From JBKHXU01 sp046565865 (GTDB lineage: Bacteria > Pseudomonadota > Gammaproteobacteria > Acidiferrobacterales > Sulfurifustaceae): DNA of 17,165 nucleotides. Positions 6,711 through 14,559 of this stretch are shown here, one piece after another. The notes under the pieces are model-generated. The model searched no databases and was not told where the DNA came from. It saw only the letters and a program-made list of their open reading frames with translations. The stretch is from the NCBI GenBank assembly GCA_046565865.1, contig JBKHXU010000078.1, positions 1 to 17,165 of the forward strand, read 5' to 3'. A program made the position numbers and the translations under genes. How positions within the stretch are numbered: the first letter of the stretch is position 1; the number at the start of each line of letters is the position of its first letter.

Positions 6711-7217
6711 ATGTCGAAGACCGTAATCGGTTTATTTGCATCGCCCGCGGAGGCGCGCGCCGCGTTGGACGCGTTGGAGCACACCGACAGCCGCTTCGAG
6801 CGCGTGCTGGTATTAAAGGGTGCGGATCTGATCGAGCGGCTGCGGGCGGCGACGCCGGGCGATCAAGCGGAGGAACTTTGGCGGGCCACGCGCGAGCTGT
6901 TCCGCGAGTACGAGACCACCACGAGCCGGCGGCCGATTCAGGCGGAGGACGGTATTTTAATGGTGGTAGTATCGAACGAATGGGCCGAATCCACCGCCGC
7001 CTTCCTCGATGAGCACGGCGCCATCGATCTCGATACACGCCGCGGCCGGCTGACCGAGACCGGCGAGGTGCGCCGCGCGAGCGGGCTCAACCCGCACCAT
7101 GGCGGTCGCGTACCACCCGGCACGCAATCGGATGACGACGCGGTTGCACAGCGCACAGGGCGCGCCGAGGCTGAGGGTCTTGCACGCCAGACTTGCGCGC
7201 GTATTTTCAGTTGCTGA
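6711..7217 (+). CDS. Small YflT-like (general stress protein 17M) hypothetical protein
   Basis: A 168-aa protein. The start at 6711 is set by a good ribosome site, AAGGAG at 6698-6703; an upstream in-frame ATG (6618) lacks one. The first 25 residues (SKTVIGLFASPAEARAALDAL) resemble the opening of YflT/general-stress-17M domains, a ferredoxin-like fold in which a strand is followed by a helix. The middle contains a second strand-helix unit (ILMVVVSNEWAESTAAFLDEHGA). The C-terminal 40 residues are polar and probably disordered. No catalytic motif is visible and the role is unknown; a stress-related cytoplasmic protein is only a suggestion. It converges on the App1 gene with a 31-bp gap and no terminator-like hairpin. 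Confidence 0.7.
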   Translation: MSKTVIGLFASPAEARAALDALEHTDSRFERVLVLKGADLIERLRAATPGDQAEELWRATRELFREYETTTSRRPIQAEDGILMVVVSNEWAESTAAFLDEHGAIDLDTRRGRLTETGEVRRASGLNPHHGGRVPPGTQSDDDAVAQRTGRAEAEGLARQTCARIFSC

Positions 7218-7248
7218 GACTCGTCGTAATCAAAGTACACCACGCGCA

Positions 7249-8271
7249 TCATGGCGCCGGCAGGCGGCCTGCGCCGAGCGCCTCGGCCAAGTCACGCTGC
7301 CCGGGATAGGTCGGGTGTGGCGCAACGCGCGCGGCCCTGCGGATCCAGATGGAATCGATGCGATCCGGATAGCGTTGGCGGATGTCATGGTAGATCTCGG
7401 GATCGCGTTCGCCATCGTCGCCCACGAGCACGAACCGCACCTGCGGCAGCGCCGCCAGCACCTGCTCGATGCGGGCGGTCTTATACCTCACCTGGTCAAT
7501 CAGTGGGTCGCTCGTCTCGTCATTGGTTACCTTTTTGGTCATCAGCACGCCGCGCGGAAAGCCGTTGCGATCGAGAAACGTTTGAATACCCGCGTGGAGC
7601 TGCCGCGGCGAGGCGGAGAGATAAAACACCGGCGCCGCTTCGGGCTTGGGATTGCGCCGCGTGAGCCGCGCATAAAAATCAGCGGTCCCAGGCACAGCTT
7701 GGCGCTGCGCATAGTTCACCAACAACACGTTGCGCAGCAGCCGCGATTTGTCGGTGACTTCCGAAATCAGAATCGTGTCGTCCACGTCTGAGATGATGCC
7801 CAGGCGGTTCTCGGACGGAACCCGCAGTATCGCGCCATTGGCGCTAGCATCGCCGCCCTCAGTGGTCGCGATAACGTCGCGCCATCCCGCGGGCGCGCCG
7901 GCCGGGGCATCGCCCTCGATGCGAAAGTACCCTTCCGCGTCAGTCACCGCGCGCCAGACGCGGCCATCGAACTCCACTCGCACCGGCACTTGCGCCTGCT
8001 CGTCGCTGATGAGCCGGCGCAAGGTGCGCTTGAGGTTGGTGAACCACGAATCACTTTGCGCCTCCGGCGCGCCGCCGCGCGCCTCAATCACCCGGCCCTC
8101 GATGACGACGCCGCTGCCGGCAAACCCCGGATAGATCACAATCTCGCGGGTATCGGCATTCGCGTTACCCACGACGACGAAGAGCAGACCGAACGCGCTC
8201 GCGCGCAAGCGCGCCCGCGGCGGGCACGGATGACAACTGGGAGGCACTACACCGGGCGTGGTTGAACTCAT
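7249..8271 (-). CDS. App1-type (DUF2183) phosphatase, probably exported
   Basis: A 340-aa protein from the ATG at 8271. The catalytic domain is of the HAD type: DVDDT at 162-166 supplies the nucleophile and acid/base aspartates, YLSASP at 217-222 is motif II, K264 is the likely motif III lysine and GDDGERDPEIY (284-294) is motif IV. This layout matches the APP1 phosphatidate-phosphatase catalytic domain named from yeast. Residues about 95-120 form a beta-rich domain (VRVEFDGRVW). A hydrophobic stretch at 23-39 (ending NANA) looks like a signal peptide with an unusually long polar lead, so the true start may be internal. The frame stays open to 8415, but that extension would run through the promoter region. 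No Shine-Dalgarno is visible; see the -10 box at 8279. Confidence 0.85.
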   Translation of the reverse strand: MSSTTPGVVPPSCHPCPPRARLRASAFGLLFVVVGNANADTREIVIYPGFAGSGVVIEGRVIEARGGAPEAQSDSWFTNLKRTLRRLISDEQAQVPVRVEFDGRVWRAVTDAEGYFRIEGDAPAGAPAGWRDVIATTEGGDASANGAILRVPSENRLGIISDVDDTILISEVTDKSRLLRNVLLVNYAQRQAVPGTADFYARLTRRNPKPEAAPVFYLSASPRQLHAGIQTFLDRNGFPRGVLMTKKVTNDETSDPLIDQVRYKTARIEQVLAALPQVRFVLVGDDGERDPEIYHDIRQRYPDRIDSIWIRRAARVAPHPTYPGQRDLAEALGAGRLPAP

Positions 8272-8278
8272 ATGCGCG

Positions 8279-8284
8279 AGCATA
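8279..8284 (-). promoter_or_regulatory. Extended -10 box just upstream of the App1 gene
   Basis: On the minus strand this reads TGT-TATGCT, an extended -10 element, followed by exactly 7 nt and then the ATG at 8271. Transcription would begin within a base or two of the start codon, giving a leaderless mRNA. That would explain the missing ribosome site. The remaining divergent gap (8285-8435) shows no gene. Confidence 0.35.
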
Positions 8285-8447
8285 ACAGACGGCACGCGCG
8301 CCTCGGTCTGCCGCGAGAGCGCGGGTAACACCGCATCGGCGGCGTCAGCAATGTCCAGTATCGGGAACAGCGCAAGACAGCCGCACAATAGCGAAGACAA
8401 GCCGGTTCCACACACGCGTGGCGACCAATTGCCTCAAGGAGGAAGCG

Positions 8448-9011
8448 ATGACATGGCGTTGGCTGACCATCGCAGCGGTGGGTGCCACGTGGGCGGCGGC
8501 CGCGGCAGCGCAGGAACTCGAAGGCGTGCAGGTACCGGCCGAGGTGACCGTGCAGGACACGACCCTGGTATTGAACGGCGCGGGGGTACGCTGGAAATTG
8601 TTCGTCAAGGCTTACGTCGGCGCACTGTACTTGTCCGCGCCAACGCACATCCCGCAACAGGCTATCGCGGCGCCGGGACCGAAATGTATTCGCCTGGTGC
8701 TGTTACGCGACGTGGAGGCATCGTCGATGGTGGAAGAGCTGCTCACGCGCTTTCGCGCCAACTCGACCGACGAGGTCTACAGGCAATTGCAAGAGCGTAT
8801 CGACGAGCTGAACGGTGCGCTGCCGGATCTTCGCGCGGGCGACATCGTTCGCCTCGACCTCGCCGATGCCGGCCGCACCGACTTCTGGATCAACGATGCG
8901 CTGGTCGCGAGTTTCGGCGGCGCCGACTTTCAAACCGCGGTGCTGAAACTGTGGCTCGGCGACCGCCCCGCCGACGAGCGCCTGAAACAGGCGTTGTTGG
9001 GACTGACCTAA
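8448..9011 (+). CDS. Chalcone isomerase-like (Chalcone_3) periplasmic protein
   Basis: A 187-aa protein. The start at 8448 follows a perfect AAGGAGG (8436-8442) and gives a signal peptide rich in alanine (residues 1-21). The mature protein has the bacterial chalcone-isomerase-like pattern: GVQVPAEVTV at the start, then NGAGVRWKLFVKAYVGALYLSAP, then IRLVLLRDVEAS and a C-terminal DFQTAVLKLWLGDRPADERLKQALLG helix. In plants this fold cyclises chalcones; bacterial members of this group are mostly of unknown function and bind small hydrophobic ligands at best. It converges on the rhodanese gene with only 9 bp between stop codons and no terminator hairpin. Confidence 0.85.
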   Translation: MTWRWLTIAAVGATWAAAAAAQELEGVQVPAEVTVQDTTLVLNGAGVRWKLFVKAYVGALYLSAPTHIPQQAIAAPGPKCIRLVLLRDVEASSMVEELLTRFRANSTDEVYRQLQERIDELNGALPDLRAGDIVRLDLADAGRTDFWINDALVASFGGADFQTAVLKLWLGDRPADERLKQALLGLT

Positions 9012-9020
9012 CGCAACGCG

Positions 9021-9335
9021 CTATTTCGCGACCGTCGGCCCGCCCTCTTTTTTCCACGCCTCGATACCGCCTTCGATGAAGCGCGCCTTGAGATTCTTTG
9101 CTTGCAAGTGGTCGACCACGCTGTTGCTGACCGAGCCACCGCGCACGCAATAGATCACGATGTCTTTATCTTGCGGCAGCTCGTTGCTCCATTGCGCGAC
9201 CTGTTCCGGGTCCTTCCACATCGCACCCGGAATCTTTTGCGCATCGCTGTCGTAGTCGGACTTGCGGCGCACATCGACGACGAGCGCCTGCTCGAGGAGG
9301 GATTTGGCCTCGCTGGGTTTGATGGTGCGACTCAT
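9021..9335 (-). CDS. Single-domain rhodanese-like protein
   Basis: A 104-aa sulfurtransferase-fold protein. The active-site loop starts at C63 in YCVRGGSVS, close to the GlpE-type CxxGxS loop, so persulfide chemistry on C63 is plausible. VVDVRRKSDYDSDAQKIPGA (19-38) is the conserved N-terminal rhodanese signature. There is no signal peptide. AGGAG (9341-9345) lies 5 nt before the ATG and overlaps the chrA stop codon, with only 8 bp between the genes, so it is translated from the chrA mRNA. It could supply or handle reduced sulfur in chromate or sulfate stress, but no direct link is shown by the sequence. Confidence 0.9.
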   Translation of the reverse strand: MSRTIKPSEAKSLLEQALVVDVRRKSDYDSDAQKIPGAMWKDPEQVAQWSNELPQDKDIVIYCVRGGSVSNSVVDHLQAKNLKARFIEGGIEAWKKEGGPTVAK

Positions 9336-9343
9336 GTTAACTC

Positions 9344-10723
9344 CTACGCAAGTATTGGTTGCAGCAAAAAGGTATACAGCAATCCGGCCACGCCGCACGC
9401 CAGGACCACCGGAATGATGCCGGCCTTGAAGCGCCACAGCGCAATGAACGCGCCGACGCCGATCAGCGCCGAGTACCACTGAAAATTCGCGAGCACGCCG
9501 GCGGCGAAACCGGCCGGCCACAGCACGTGGTAGGCGAAGAACAGGGCGAGGTTCAAGATCACGCCGACGACAGCGGCGGTGATGCCGGTCAGCGGCGCGG
9601 TAAATTTCAGATCGCCGCGCGTGCGCTCGACCGCCGGAGCACCGACGAGAATGAACACGAACGACGGCAGAAACGTGAAGAACGTCGCCACCGCGGCGCC
9701 GGCGATGCCGGCGCTGACCGGCGATGACGCGCCGAAGATCTCGTGCGTCCAGGCGCCGACGAAGCCGACGAATGCGACCACCATGATGAGCGGGCCGGGC
9801 GTGGTCTCGCCGAGCGCGAGGCCGTCGATCATCTGTGTCGCCGTGAGCCATTGGTACTGCTCGACACCGCCCTGCACCACGTACGGCAGCACCGCATACG
9901 CGCCGCCGAAGGTAACGAGCGCGGCCTTGGTGAAGAACCAGCCCATCTGTGTGAGCGTGCCCTCCCAGCCGTATTGCCAGCGCAGCAGGCCGAGCACGGC
10001 GATCCAGAGCGTAAGACCAACGATGCAATACATCGCCACCCGCGCCCATTTGAAACGCGCATGATCCGGCGGCGGTGTGTGGTCGTCGATCAACGCCGGG
10101 CCGTAGCTTTTCTGCCCACCGCCGTGGTGCCCGCCGGTCTTGAACTTATCGGGCGCCACGCGGCCGCCGAAAAAGCCAACGATGGCGGCGCCGAGCACGA
10201 TATACGGGAACGGCACATCGAACGCGAAGATGGCAACGAACGCCGCCGCCGCGATCGCCCACAGCGCCGCATTGGTGAGCGCGCGCGAGCCGATGCGATA
10301 CGCGGCGAACACGACGATGGCAGTCACCGCGGGCTTGATGCCGTACAAAATGCCAGCCACCGCCGGCACGTCGCCGAACGCGAGATAGACCCAGGTGAGC
10401 GCGATCAAGATGAACAGCGACGGCAGCACGAACAGCGCGCCGGCGACGATCCCGCCCTTGGCGCCGTGCATCAGCCAGCCGATGTAGGTGGCGAGTTGTT
10501 GCGCCTCGGGTCCGGGGAGCACCATGCAGTAATTGAGCGCGTGCAGAAAGCGGTGCTCGGAAATCCAACGCCGGCGTTCGACCAACTCTTGATGCATCAT
10601 GCTGATTTGCCCCGCCGGCCCGCCGAAACTGATGAAGCCGAGCTTCAGCCAATACCAAAACGCCTCGGACAGCGGCACGTGCGCGGGAGGTGCCGCCGCG
10701 TCGGTGGCGGGAACGCTGGCCAT
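9344..10723 (-). CDS. chrA: ChrA chromate transporter
   Basis: A 459-aa inner-membrane protein of the CHR family, long type with two homologous halves. The first half has FISFGGPAGQISMMHQELV and LPGPEAQQLATYIGWL, both family signatures; the second half has ALVTFGGAYAVLPYV and ALGETTPGPLIMVVAF. Around ten hydrophobic segments are visible. A histidine- and glycine-rich loop (GGHHGGGQKS) separates the halves. The start at 10723 is preceded by GGAG 9 nt upstream. The reading frame is also open upstream into the MscS-like gene as far as 11377, but residues between the two domains look like translated non-coding DNA (see the MscS entry). Known members export chromate; some related proteins may move sulfate. 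Confidence 0.9.
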   Translation of the reverse strand: MASVPATDAAAPPAHVPLSEAFWYWLKLGFISFGGPAGQISMMHQELVERRRWISEHRFLHALNYCMVLPGPEAQQLATYIGWLMHGAKGGIVAGALFVLPSLFILIALTWVYLAFGDVPAVAGILYGIKPAVTAIVVFAAYRIGSRALTNAALWAIAAAAFVAIFAFDVPFPYIVLGAAIVGFFGGRVAPDKFKTGGHHGGGQKSYGPALIDDHTPPPDHARFKWARVAMYCIVGLTLWIAVLGLLRWQYGWEGTLTQMGWFFTKAALVTFGGAYAVLPYVVQGGVEQYQWLTATQMIDGLALGETTPGPLIMVVAFVGFVGAWTHEIFGASSPVSAGIAGAAVATFFTFLPSFVFILVGAPAVERTRGDLKFTAPLTGITAAVVGVILNLALFFAYHVLWPAGFAAGVLANFQWYSALIGVGAFIALWRFKAGIIPVVLACGVAGLLYTFLLQPILA

Positions 10724-10871
10724 GCAGGAACTCCGTGGTGAATCGGCGCGGGGAGTGTAGCGTGCGGCTATGTGAGCCGCCAGGGGCGAGCCTGAGCGAG
10801 ACAGGACGCCGAGCTGGGTGCGCGCCAGGGACGTTACCCTGTAGGACCCAAAACCTCGGCACTTACTTTCT
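10724..10871 (-). other. Probable intergenic spacer and weak promoter upstream of chrA
   Basis: This stretch is open in the chrA frame, but it reads as arginine/serine-rich low-quality protein and holds short inverted repeats: CAGGG/CCCTG (10826-10841) and GCGGCT/AGCCGC (10764-10780). A -10-like TACACT lies on the minus strand at 10754-10759, with only a poor -35 (TGGCGG). I read it as a spacer of about 150 bp, not as a linker domain. Confidence 0.5.
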
Positions 10872-11377
10872 TCACGACTTGCGGACGGTAATAGGTCGGT
10901 GAAAAGCTTGGAGTTCGGTATCAGGATGCGCGCGTTCTCATGATCAAGTGTGGTATAGCGCAGGTCGATCGCGACCACGGTGCCCTGGAAACCGCTCACT
11001 TCGATGTATTGATTGATGTCGAACGGCCGGTAGATGAGCAGCAGCACCCCGGCCAGTAAATTGGAAATAGTGTCGCGTAGCGCGAAGCCGACGGCGAAAC
11101 CGGTAAGGCCGAGCCCTGCGACCAGCGCCGAAATGTTGATGCCGAGCGTCCCAAGCGCCGTTACCACACCTAACACGATGAGCGCGATATGCGCCGCGCG
11201 CGACAGCAGCGTCGTCACCAGCACGTTCAGACGCGTGTGGCTGAAGACGCGGCTGATGAAGCGGTCGCTGATACGCGCCGCCAGCCAAAAGCCGAGGAAG
11301 ATCAGGATCGCCACCATCACATGCGGCGTCCAGTAGTCGAACAGCTTCCACAACCGATCCCACGCGACGGTCGTCAT
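10872..11377 (-). pseudogene. Short MscS-like mechanosensitive channel, apparent frameshift near the C-terminus
   Basis: Residues 1-160 are a clear MscS core: two N-terminal membrane helices (about 18-36 and 62-80), the pore helix (LVAGLGLTGFAVGFALRDTISNLLAG, about 85-110) and the beta domain (YRPFDINQYIEVSGFQGTVVAIDLRYTTL), ending in LIPNSKLFT. In this frame the sequence then loses resemblance and runs on into chrA. In the +2 frame the next codons read RPITVRKS followed by TGA at 10872-10874, and an ITV strand at this point is what MscS relatives usually have. One base added near 10900 would give a 168-aa protein. Even so, the C-terminal cage domain of full-length MscS is absent. GAGG lies 5-6 nt before the ATG. 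Confidence 0.65.
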
Positions 11378-11389
11378 GTGCGCCTCGGC

Positions 11390-12001
11390 TTAGCCATGCC
11401 AAAACACCGGCAGCCAGCCAATGACTTGCAGCCGTTCGATGATTTCCCATAGCAGAAACGCCCACATGAACCACATCGCGTTCACGTAGGCGCGCCGCAA
11501 CAGTCGCGGCCGGACGACGCGTTCCGCCGGTTCGTGAAACAGCGACAGGTTGGGAAACCAGCGGGGAACGGCGCGGCAATAGTCTGCGTACGCGTCGCCG
11601 AACTTGGCCAACAGACGCTTCTCCTCCGACGCGACCACCGCCGGATAGAAAACCGCGAACAATATAAAGATGACGCCAGTGGCAACGAGGTTCTCGGCCG
11701 CCAGACCAAATCCGACGCCACCGACAAAATTGGCGACGTACAACGGATTGCGCACCACCGAGTAGGGCCCGTCCCGCACCAACACGCTGTCCTTTACCCC
11801 GGCGATATAGGCGGCGCACCACAAGCGCCCGAGCGTCGCCGCCGCCAGCATTACGAACCCGACGATCTCCACACCGAGCGCGGCGAACGTCGCTTCACCC
11901 CACGGCGGTGCGGACACGGCGATGAACAGCAACAGCGCGACCGCGAACAGTCGGCTCCAGAAAATCCGTGCCTCAGCAAACGCAACGCGGATGGTGCTCA
12001 T
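11390..12001 (-). CDS. Isoprenylcysteine carboxyl methyltransferase-family membrane protein
   Basis: A 203-aa integral membrane protein with about five hydrophobic segments. The signature of the ICMT/phospholipid methyltransferase superfamily is present: GPYSVVRNPLYVANFVGG, then EEKRLLAKFGDAYADYCRAVPRWFP, which form the S-adenosylmethionine-binding part near the C-terminus. Bacterial members methylate small or lipid substrates that are mostly undefined; prenylcysteine is unlikely as a substrate here. The ATG overlaps the rluB stop by 4 bp (ATGA), so translation is coupled. The MscS-like gene follows after 12 bp. Confidence 0.85.
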   Translation of the reverse strand: MSTIRVAFAEARIFWSRLFAVALLLFIAVSAPPWGEATFAALGVEIVGFVMLAAATLGRLWCAAYIAGVKDSVLVRDGPYSVVRNPLYVANFVGGVGFGLAAENLVATGVIFILFAVFYPAVVASEEKRLLAKFGDAYADYCRAVPRWFPNLSLFHEPAERVVRPRLLRRAYVNAMWFMWAFLLWEIIERLQVIGWLPVFWHG

Positions 12002-12840
12002 CGAGCGCCTCTCTTGGTATGTCGCCTCTTGGCTGAACCTCCGCGCGCCGCGCGCCGCCCGGCGCGCTGCACCGAGCGCGGCTGCGGCGCCGGCAGTTTC
12101 AAACCCACCGCCTGATATAGCGTCGCCAACGGTTCTTTATCGAGATCTTCCGTGCGTCCGGGGCGCAGCAGACGCGGCAACGTCACGGTGCCATAGCGTA
12201 CGCGGATGAGGCGGCTCACCTTGGCGCCGACCGCCTCCCACACGCGTCGCACCTCGCGATTGCGACCCTCGCGCAGCACCACGTGGTACCAATGATTCGC
12301 GCCGCTGCCGCCGGCGTCTTCGATGTGCTCGAACTTCGCCTCGCCGTCTTCGAGCATCACGCCTTGGCGCAACTGCGTCAACATCTCGGACGTGACCTGG
12401 CCCAGCACGCGCACCGCGTACTCGCGCTCGATCTCGCGCGAGGGATGCATCAAGCGATTGGCAAGCTCACCGTCGTTGGTGAACAGCAAGAGACCGGAGG
12501 AATTGATGTCGAGCCGACCGATCGCGATCCAGCGACCGTTACGCAGCGTCGGCAGATTCTCGAACACCGTCGGCCGGCCTTCGGGATCGCTGCGCGTGCA
12601 TACCTCGCCTTCCGGCTTGTGATAGACGATGACGCGCGGTTTGGGCGTGAGGTTGTGACGCGGCAGCGCGCGACCGTCGATGCGGATGATTTGCGTGGGC
12701 GATACCCGATCGCCGAGCTTCGCCGGTTTGCCGTCGACGGTGATGCGGCCCTCGGCGATCCAACGCTCCATGCCGCGGCGCGAACCGATGCCCGCACGTG
12801 CCAACACCTTTTGGAGTTTTTCGCCGGTTATTTCCGTCAT
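11998..12840 (-). CDS. rluB: 23S rRNA pseudouridine(2605) synthase RluB
   Basis: A 280-aa pseudouridine synthase of the RsuA/RluB group. An N-terminal S4 RNA-binding domain (residues 6-52: EKLQKVLARAGIGSRRGMER) is followed by the catalytic domain, with D111 in GRLDINSSGLLLFTNDGELA as the nucleophile. EGRNREVRRVWEAVG and VRYGTVTLPRLLRPG are typical of the family. The C-terminal 40 residues are basic and low-complexity, as usual for RluB. It modifies one uridine in helix 80-90 region of 23S rRNA. The conserved position next to scpAB supports RluB over RluE/RluF. The repeat element at 12867 separates it from scpB. Confidence 0.93.
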   Translation of the reverse strand: MTEITGEKLQKVLARAGIGSRRGMERWIAEGRITVDGKPAKLGDRVSPTQIIRIDGRALPRHNLTPKPRVIVYHKPEGEVCTRSDPEGRPTVFENLPTLRNGRWIAIGRLDINSSGLLLFTNDGELANRLMHPSREIEREYAVRVLGQVTSEMLTQLRQGVMLEDGEAKFEHIEDAGGSGANHWYHVVLREGRNREVRRVWEAVGAKVSRLIRVRYGTVTLPRLLRPGRTEDLDKEPLATLYQAVGLKLPAPQPRSVQRAGRRAARGGSAKRRHTKRGAR

Positions 12841-12866
12841 GGGTTCTTCTTGGCGCAGCGAAGACC

Positions 12867-12980
12867 GTCATTGCGAGCAGCGATAGCGACGAAGCAATCT
12901 CCATGGGGACACGCACGCGTGCGTTTGTGCCGGGGCGACGGGGATTGCCACGGCCGCGAACAACGCGGCCTCGCAATGAC
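12867..12980. repeat. REP/MITE-like element with terminal inverted repeats, copy B
   Basis: The same 11-bp ends as at 45-162: GTCATTGCGAG (12867-12877) and CTCGCAATGAC (12970-12980), 114 bp overall. The left arm GACGAAGCAATCTCC (12888-12902) matches the inverted right arm of copy A apart from a 7-nt insertion; the centre differs. It sits in the 169-bp gap between scpB and rluB, where neighbours elsewhere in this cluster overlap or almost touch. Confidence 0.75.
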
Positions 12981-13009
12981 AGCGCTGGTTTCTCTACGGT
13001 CGATAACGT

Positions 13010-13747
13010 CTAGCCGCGCTCGGCGGCGCGCGCCTCGCTGGCGACGACGGCTTCGCCCTCATCCACGTTATCGACCTCTTGCGCAGACATGCCGCTGCCG
13101 TCGTCGCTGCGCGCGGCCGAACGATTGTCGGGGTCGGCATCGCTCGACTCCAGTCCGTCCGCCGTTGCGGCGGCATCGGACGGCGTGCGTCGATCGAGCT
13201 CGGCGCTGATTTCGTTGATATCGCGCAGCTCGGCGAGCGGCGGCAGGTCTTCCAGCCGATTCAAATTGAAGTGCTCGAGGAACGCGCGCGTGGTGCCGTA
13301 CAGCGCCGGACGCCCGGGAACTTCCTTGCGTCCGACCTCGCGAATCCAGTCGCGCCCGAGCAGGGTCTTGATGATCTCGGTGCTAACCGCGACACCGCGA
13401 ATGTCTTCGATGTCACCGCGCGTCACCGGCTGGCGGTAGGCGATGATAGCAAGCGTTTCAAGCAGCGCGCGCGAGTAGCGCACCGGGCGCTCCTCCACCA
13501 GCCAGCCGACGAAGCCGGCGTACTTCTCGCGCGTCTGTACCCGATACGCGCGATCGATCTGCTTGATCTCGATGCCGCGCTCGGCATAGTCCTGCTCCAA
13601 CTGCGCCAGCGCCGCGCGGATGTCTTCGCGCGTCGGCGCCGAGTCGGCGGGAAACATCGCCTGGAGTTTCTCGATCGTCAGCGGTTGGCCGGCGGACAGC
13701 AGCGCGGCCTCGACGATATTCTTCAGTTCCGGATTGGCTTCGCTCAT
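13010..13747 (-). CDS. scpB: Segregation and condensation protein ScpB
   Basis: A 245-aa cytoplasmic protein. ScpB dimers bind ScpA and complete the SMC-ScpAB condensin that compacts and segregates the chromosome. Two winged-helix domains are visible: residues 5-80 (LKNIVEAALLSAGQPLTIEKLQ) and 85-165, with the family signature LETLAIIAYRQPVTRGDIEDIRGV and the GRPALYGTT wing. The last 60 residues are acidic and disordered. The start codon overlaps the scpA stop by 1 bp (TGATG), so the two are translated together. Confidence 0.95.
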   Translation of the reverse strand: MSEANPELKNIVEAALLSAGQPLTIEKLQAMFPADSAPTREDIRAALAQLEQDYAERGIEIKQIDRAYRVQTREKYAGFVGWLVEERPVRYSRALLETLAIIAYRQPVTRGDIEDIRGVAVSTEIIKTLLGRDWIREVGRKEVPGRPALYGTTRAFLEHFNLNRLEDLPPLAELRDINEISAELDRRTPSDAAATADGLESSDADPDNRSAARSDDGSGMSAQEVDNVDEGEAVVASEARAAERG

Positions 13748-14559
13748 CAGGCGGCCGCCTTCACGTGAATGGGGGCGTAGGGTTCTTGCTGGATCATGAT
13801 AATCAGCGACTCCTTCAGCAGTTCGAGCACGGCCATAAACGTCACCACCAGGCCCATGCGTCCCTCGCGCGGCTCGAACAGGGATTCGAACGTGTGGAAG
13901 CTCTCGCCGTTCACGCGCGAGAGGATCTCGGTCATGCGCTCGCGCACCGACAGCGGCTCGCGCAGCACGCGATGATGTTTGTACAGCGCCGCCCGCTCCA
14001 TCACCTGCTTGAACGCATCGAGCAGCTCGAACAGCGACACGTTCGGCTCGATACGCTTGGCCGGCGGCTGCGGATTCTCGGTCACGACGAGATACAGCTC
14101 GCGGCCCAGCCGCGGTAGGCGGTCGATGCCCTCGGCGGCGGCACGGTAGCGCTCGTATTCCTGCAGCCGGCGGATGAGTTCGGCGCGCGGATCGGACTCT
14201 TCGACCTCAACCGGCGGCCGCGGCAGCAGCATGCGCGATTTGATCTCGGCCAGCATTGCCGCCATTACCAGATACTCGGCGGCAAGTTCGAGCTTCAACT
14301 CCTGCATGATCTCGATGTACGCCATGTATTGCTTGGTGACCTCGGCGATCGGGATGTCGAGGATGTTGAGATTCTGCTTGCGAATGAGGTACAGCAGTAG
14401 GTCGAGCGGACCCTCGAAGGTCTCCGCTAAAAATACTTCGAGCGCATTCGGCGGTATATAAAGGTCTTCCGGCAGCTGCATCATCGCATCGCCAAGCACC
14501 TTGGCGATCGGGGATACCGGCGCGGCGACGGTTTCAGGTTGTTCGTTCGGTTCACTCAT
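13747..14559 (-). CDS. scpA: Segregation and condensation protein ScpA
   Basis: A 270-aa kleisin subunit of the SMC condensin. The N-terminal SMC-neck-binding part contains FEGPLDLLLYLIRKQNLNILDIPIAEVTKQY (residues about 49-80), the strongest ScpA signature, followed by EYLVMAAMLAEIKSRMLLP. The C-terminal winged helix ends with FMAVLELLKESLI and QQEPYAPIHV, which bridges to the SMC head. A 25-residue polar N-terminal extension precedes the conserved part, as in many gammaproteobacterial ScpA. The ATG overlaps the trpS stop (ATGA). Confidence 0.95.
   Translation of the reverse strand: MSEPNEQPETVAAPVSPIAKVLGDAMMQLPEDLYIPPNALEVFLAETFEGPLDLLLYLIRKQNLNILDIPIAEVTKQYMAYIEIMQELKLELAAEYLVMAAMLAEIKSRMLLPRPPVEVEESDPRAELIRRLQEYERYRAAAEGIDRLPRLGRELYLVVTENPQPPAKRIEPNVSLFELLDAFKQVMERAALYKHHRVLREPLSVRERMTEILSRVNGESFHTFESLFEPREGRMGLVVTFMAVLELLKESLIIMIQQEPYAPIHVKAAA

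Noticed and set aside
8272..8415. N-terminal extension of the App1 protein from a GTG at 8415
   Set aside because: It runs through the divergent promoter region, lacks a ribosome site, and would leave the -10 box and a second signal-like segment inside the protein.
9743..10741. A long plus-strand open frame opposite chrA
   Set aside because: It is rich in arginine, histidine and glutamate, the usual shadow of a GC-rich membrane-protein gene on the other strand.
9344..11377. A 677-aa MscS-ChrA fusion protein
   Set aside because: ChrA has its own ATG and ribosome site, the linker is low-quality sequence, and a plausible MscS stop exists in another frame after one inferred base loss.
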